Origin: Alphaproteobacteria bacterium | GTDB lineage: Bacteria > Pseudomonadota > Alphaproteobacteria > Paracaedibacterales > CAIULA01 | Direction of reading: 5' to 3' | Assembly: GCA_019751935.1 (NCBI GenBank) | Contig: JAIEMR010000070.1 | Coordinates: 1-8,502 of the forward strand | Length of the DNA stretch: 8,502 nt | Shown here: in pieces, positions 6,545 through 8,502 of the stretch | Numbering within the stretch: position 1 is the first letter of the stretch | Layout of the letters: each line of letters starts with the position of its first letter | Notes under the pieces: model-generated | Seen by the model: only the letters and a program-made list of their open reading frames with translations | Database searches by the model: none | Told to the model about the DNA's origin: nothing | Translations under genes and position numbers: made by a program

Positions 6545-8449
6545 TTAAACAGGGTTTAGGTTAGGAGAAGATGTAGGAGAGCTGCCTGTTATTGGCACGC
6601 TCATACGCGGACCATCCCCGTTATCACTTATTGACACTAATTCTGGTAAGGTTCCTCCTTCTAAAAGGATGCGAATTTCATCTCCAGAAAGTGTTTCACG
6701 CTCCAATAAAGCTTTGGCCAGGATGTGCAATTTATCAATTTTTTCTTCCAAGAGCTTTTTGGCAATCCCATAACATTCATCAAGGATGGAACGCACCTCT
6801 TCATCAATAATTTTTGAAGTTGCCTCTGAGAATGTCTTATTTTGTCCCATAGAATATCCTAAAAAGACTTCGCCTTGCTGAGAACCGTAGGTTTGAAACC
6901 CTAACTTTTTACTCATTCCCCACTCAGTGATCATACGAAAAGCAATGTCAGTTGCCATCTTAATATCAGAAGACGCACCTGTTGTTACTTTTTCAGCGCC
7001 AAAAATCATTTCTTCAGCAATGCGTCCGCCCATAGCAACCTTAAGGTCTCCTAACAGTTTGCTGCGCGATAAAGAAATGCGGTCGCCTTCTGGAAGGCGC
7101 ATAACCATACCTAATGCACGACCACGCGGAATGATTGTGGCTTTATGAATAGGATCTGACTCCGGAGTGTAATAGGAAACAATGGCATGTCCGCCTTCAT
7201 GATAAGCCGTAAGGCGCTTTTCATCATCAGTCATAACCATAGAACGGCGTTCGGCTCCCATTAAAACTTTATCTTTAGCTTGTTCAAATTCATACATACC
7301 AACAGCGAGTTTACCCTTACGAGCCGCCAATAAGGCAGCCTCATTCACTAAGTTAGCAAGGTCAGCACCTGAAAACCCAGGTGTTCCTCTCGCAATGGTT
7401 CTTGCTTCGACATTCGGAGCCAAAGGAAGTTTTTTCATGTGAACTTTTAAAATTTTCTCGCGGCCAATAACATCGGGATTAGGCACAACGACTTGACGAT
7501 CAAAACGACCGGGACGAAGTAGCGCAGGATCTAAAATATCAGGACGGTTGGTTGCTGCAACCAAGATAACGCCTTGATTTTCCTCAAACCCATCCATTTC
7601 AACCAATAATTGGTTAAGGGTTTGCTCTCGCTCGTCATTGCCGCCGCCAAGTCCTGCTCCGCGGTGACGTCCAACTGCATCGATTTCATCGATAAAAATA
7701 ATGCACGGTGAGTTCTTCTTGGCTTGTTCGAACATATCGCGAACACGGCTAGCGCCTACGCCCACAAACATTTCCACAAAATCAGAACCGGAAATACTGA
7801 AAAAGGGAACTTCTGCTTCACCAGCAATTGCACGGGCAAGCAAAGTTTTACCTGTTCCCGGAGGGCCCACCAATAAGACACCCCTTGGGATTTTCCCGCC
7901 CAAACGCTGAAATTTTTGAGGGTCTTTTAGAAAATCAACAACTTCTTGTAATTCTTGTTTGGCTTCGTCAATACCTGCAACATCTTCAAAGGTGACTTTT
8001 GTGGTTTTCTCGCCCATCAAACGCGCTCTTGACTTACCAAAACCCATAGCCTTATTGCCGCCCGATTGGATTTGCCGAAACGAATAAAACGTCAAGCCGG
8101 CAAGGAGTAAAATAGGTAGCCAAGGGAGAATCAAATGGAAAAGGGAAACTTCCTGTTCTGGTGGAACGGCTCGAATAAGAACATTTTTTTCCAGTAATTT
8201 CGTAACTGTTGCTGGATTTTCAGGCGCATAGGTTATAAACGTCCGTCCGTCTTTGGTGCGCCCAAGAATATTATGCCCACTGATTGTAACCTCTTCAACT
8301 TTGCCATCACTCACATCATTCATAAATTGTGAATAAGCAATGGGCGGTGTTACTTGACGCGTGGATGAGCCTGGAAACATCTGAAAGATAACAAAAAGGA
8401 TAGCGCCAATGGCTGCCCACAAAAACAAATTACGAGTTGTATTATTCAA
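6545..8449 (-). CDS. ftsH: ATP-dependent zinc metalloprotease FtsH
   Basis: This membrane-anchored hexameric AAA+ protease degrades misfolded membrane proteins and regulatory substrates. At 634 residues it has full family length. TM1 is at about 8-25, a periplasmic segment at about 26-102, and TM2 at about 103-124. The AAA+ module has Walker A GPPGTGKT (195-202), pore motif MFVG (227-230), Walker B IIFIDE (250-255) and the second region of homology with arginine fingers R312 and R315 in RPGRFD. The zinc protease site is HEGGH (417-421) with third ligand D495 in SSDIKMA, numbering that coincides with E. coli FtsH; the usual HEAGH has Gly in place of Ala here. The C-terminal tail is Ser/Pro rich. 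The start is TTG with AGAGGA (8457-8462) 7 nt upstream. No ATG, GTG or TTG occurs earlier in the frame within the window, and the next ATG would remove TM1. It is followed closely by glmM in an apparent operon. Confidence 0.97.
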   Translation of the reverse strand: MNNTTRNLFLWAAIGAILFVIFQMFPGSSTRQVTPPIAYSQFMNDVSDGKVEEVTISGHNILGRTKDGRTFITYAPENPATVTKLLEKNVLIRAVPPEQEVSLFHLILPWLPILLLAGLTFYSFRQIQSGGNKAMGFGKSRARLMGEKTTKVTFEDVAGIDEAKQELQEVVDFLKDPQKFQRLGGKIPRGVLLVGPPGTGKTLLARAIAGEAEVPFFSISGSDFVEMFVGVGASRVRDMFEQAKKNSPCIIFIDEIDAVGRHRGAGLGGGNDEREQTLNQLLVEMDGFEENQGVILVAATNRPDILDPALLRPGRFDRQVVVPNPDVIGREKILKVHMKKLPLAPNVEARTIARGTPGFSGADLANLVNEAALLAARKGKLAVGMYEFEQAKDKVLMGAERRSMVMTDDEKRLTAYHEGGHAIVSYYTPESDPIHKATIIPRGRALGMVMRLPEGDRISLSRSKLLGDLKVAMGGRIAEEMIFGAEKVTTGASSDIKMATDIAFRMITEWGMSKKLGFQTYGSQQGEVFLGYSMGQNKTFSEATSKIIDEEVRSILDECYGIAKKLLEEKIDKLHILAKALLERETLSGDEIRILLEGGTLPELVSISDNGDGPRMSVPITGSSPTSSPNLNPV

Positions 8450-8469
8450 AACTGATTCCTCTGCGCCCC

Positions 8470-8502
8470 TCAGATTCCCATGTGTGGCGGGAGGATGACT
8501 CT
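8470..8502 (-). CDS. Possible C-terminal end of the gene upstream of ftsH
   Basis: One minus-strand frame is open from the window edge for ten codons and ends at TGA (8470-8472), leaving a 20-nt gap with the ftsH ribosome-binding site. A gene ending here would fit alphaproteobacterial chromosomes, where tilS (tRNA-Ile lysidine synthetase) often precedes ftsH. Ten residues cannot identify it, and a second frame ending with a TAA that overlaps the ftsH start is also open. Confidence 0.2.
   Translation of the reverse strand, partial: RVILPPHMGI

Noticed and set aside
7531..7746. 71-codon minus-strand frame inside ftsH
   Set aside because: It is an out-of-frame shadow of the AAA+ domain, where ftsH has its Walker B and arginine-finger motifs.

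Overview
The window looks like part of the chromosome of an AT-rich alphaproteobacterium. The evidence is a MucR/Ros-family regulator (a family characteristic of Alphaproteobacteria), an ftsH-glmM pair in the usual alphaproteobacterial order, and a ComEC/Rec2 protein of the alphaproteobacterial type, with an '...RPW...' tail and no metallo-beta-lactamase motif. The low GC content would fit a host-associated lineage such as Holosporales, but that placement is inference. No rRNA, tRNA, CRISPR array, insertion sequence or phage gene was seen.

Right part (8502 to 2968, minus strand): a housekeeping run. ftsH (membrane AAA+ zinc protease, TTG start) is followed after 8 nt by glmM (phosphoglucosamine mutase, peptidoglycan/LPS precursor synthesis). 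After a further 86 nt comes comEC (DNA-uptake channel). ftsH and glmM are almost certainly co-transcribed. comEC may be read through or have its own weak promoter, and its start region is odd because an in-frame amber codon separates the best Shine-Dalgarno/ATG from the GTG start.

Middle (2505 to 2986, plus strand): mucR, a monocistronic global regulator with its own promoter and a strong intrinsic terminator. The hairpin of that terminator also encodes the end of the convergent comEC. The MucR zinc-finger region keeps only some of the classical zinc ligands.

Left part (1964 to 1, minus strand): a LuxR-type HTH regulator followed after 29 nt by an MFS transporter of the metabolite:H+ symporter type, which runs off the window. 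They look like a two-gene accessory unit of sensor/regulator plus transporter, with no luxI in view. Between luxR and mucR lies a 540-bp AT-rich divergent intergenic region. It holds candidate promoters for both genes, several perfect short palindromes and a 9-bp inverted repeat around the luxR leader.

I did not find a clearly new biological system. The observations most worth following are the regulatory structures in the intergenic region, the comEC start with its amber codon, and the LuxR/transporter pairing.
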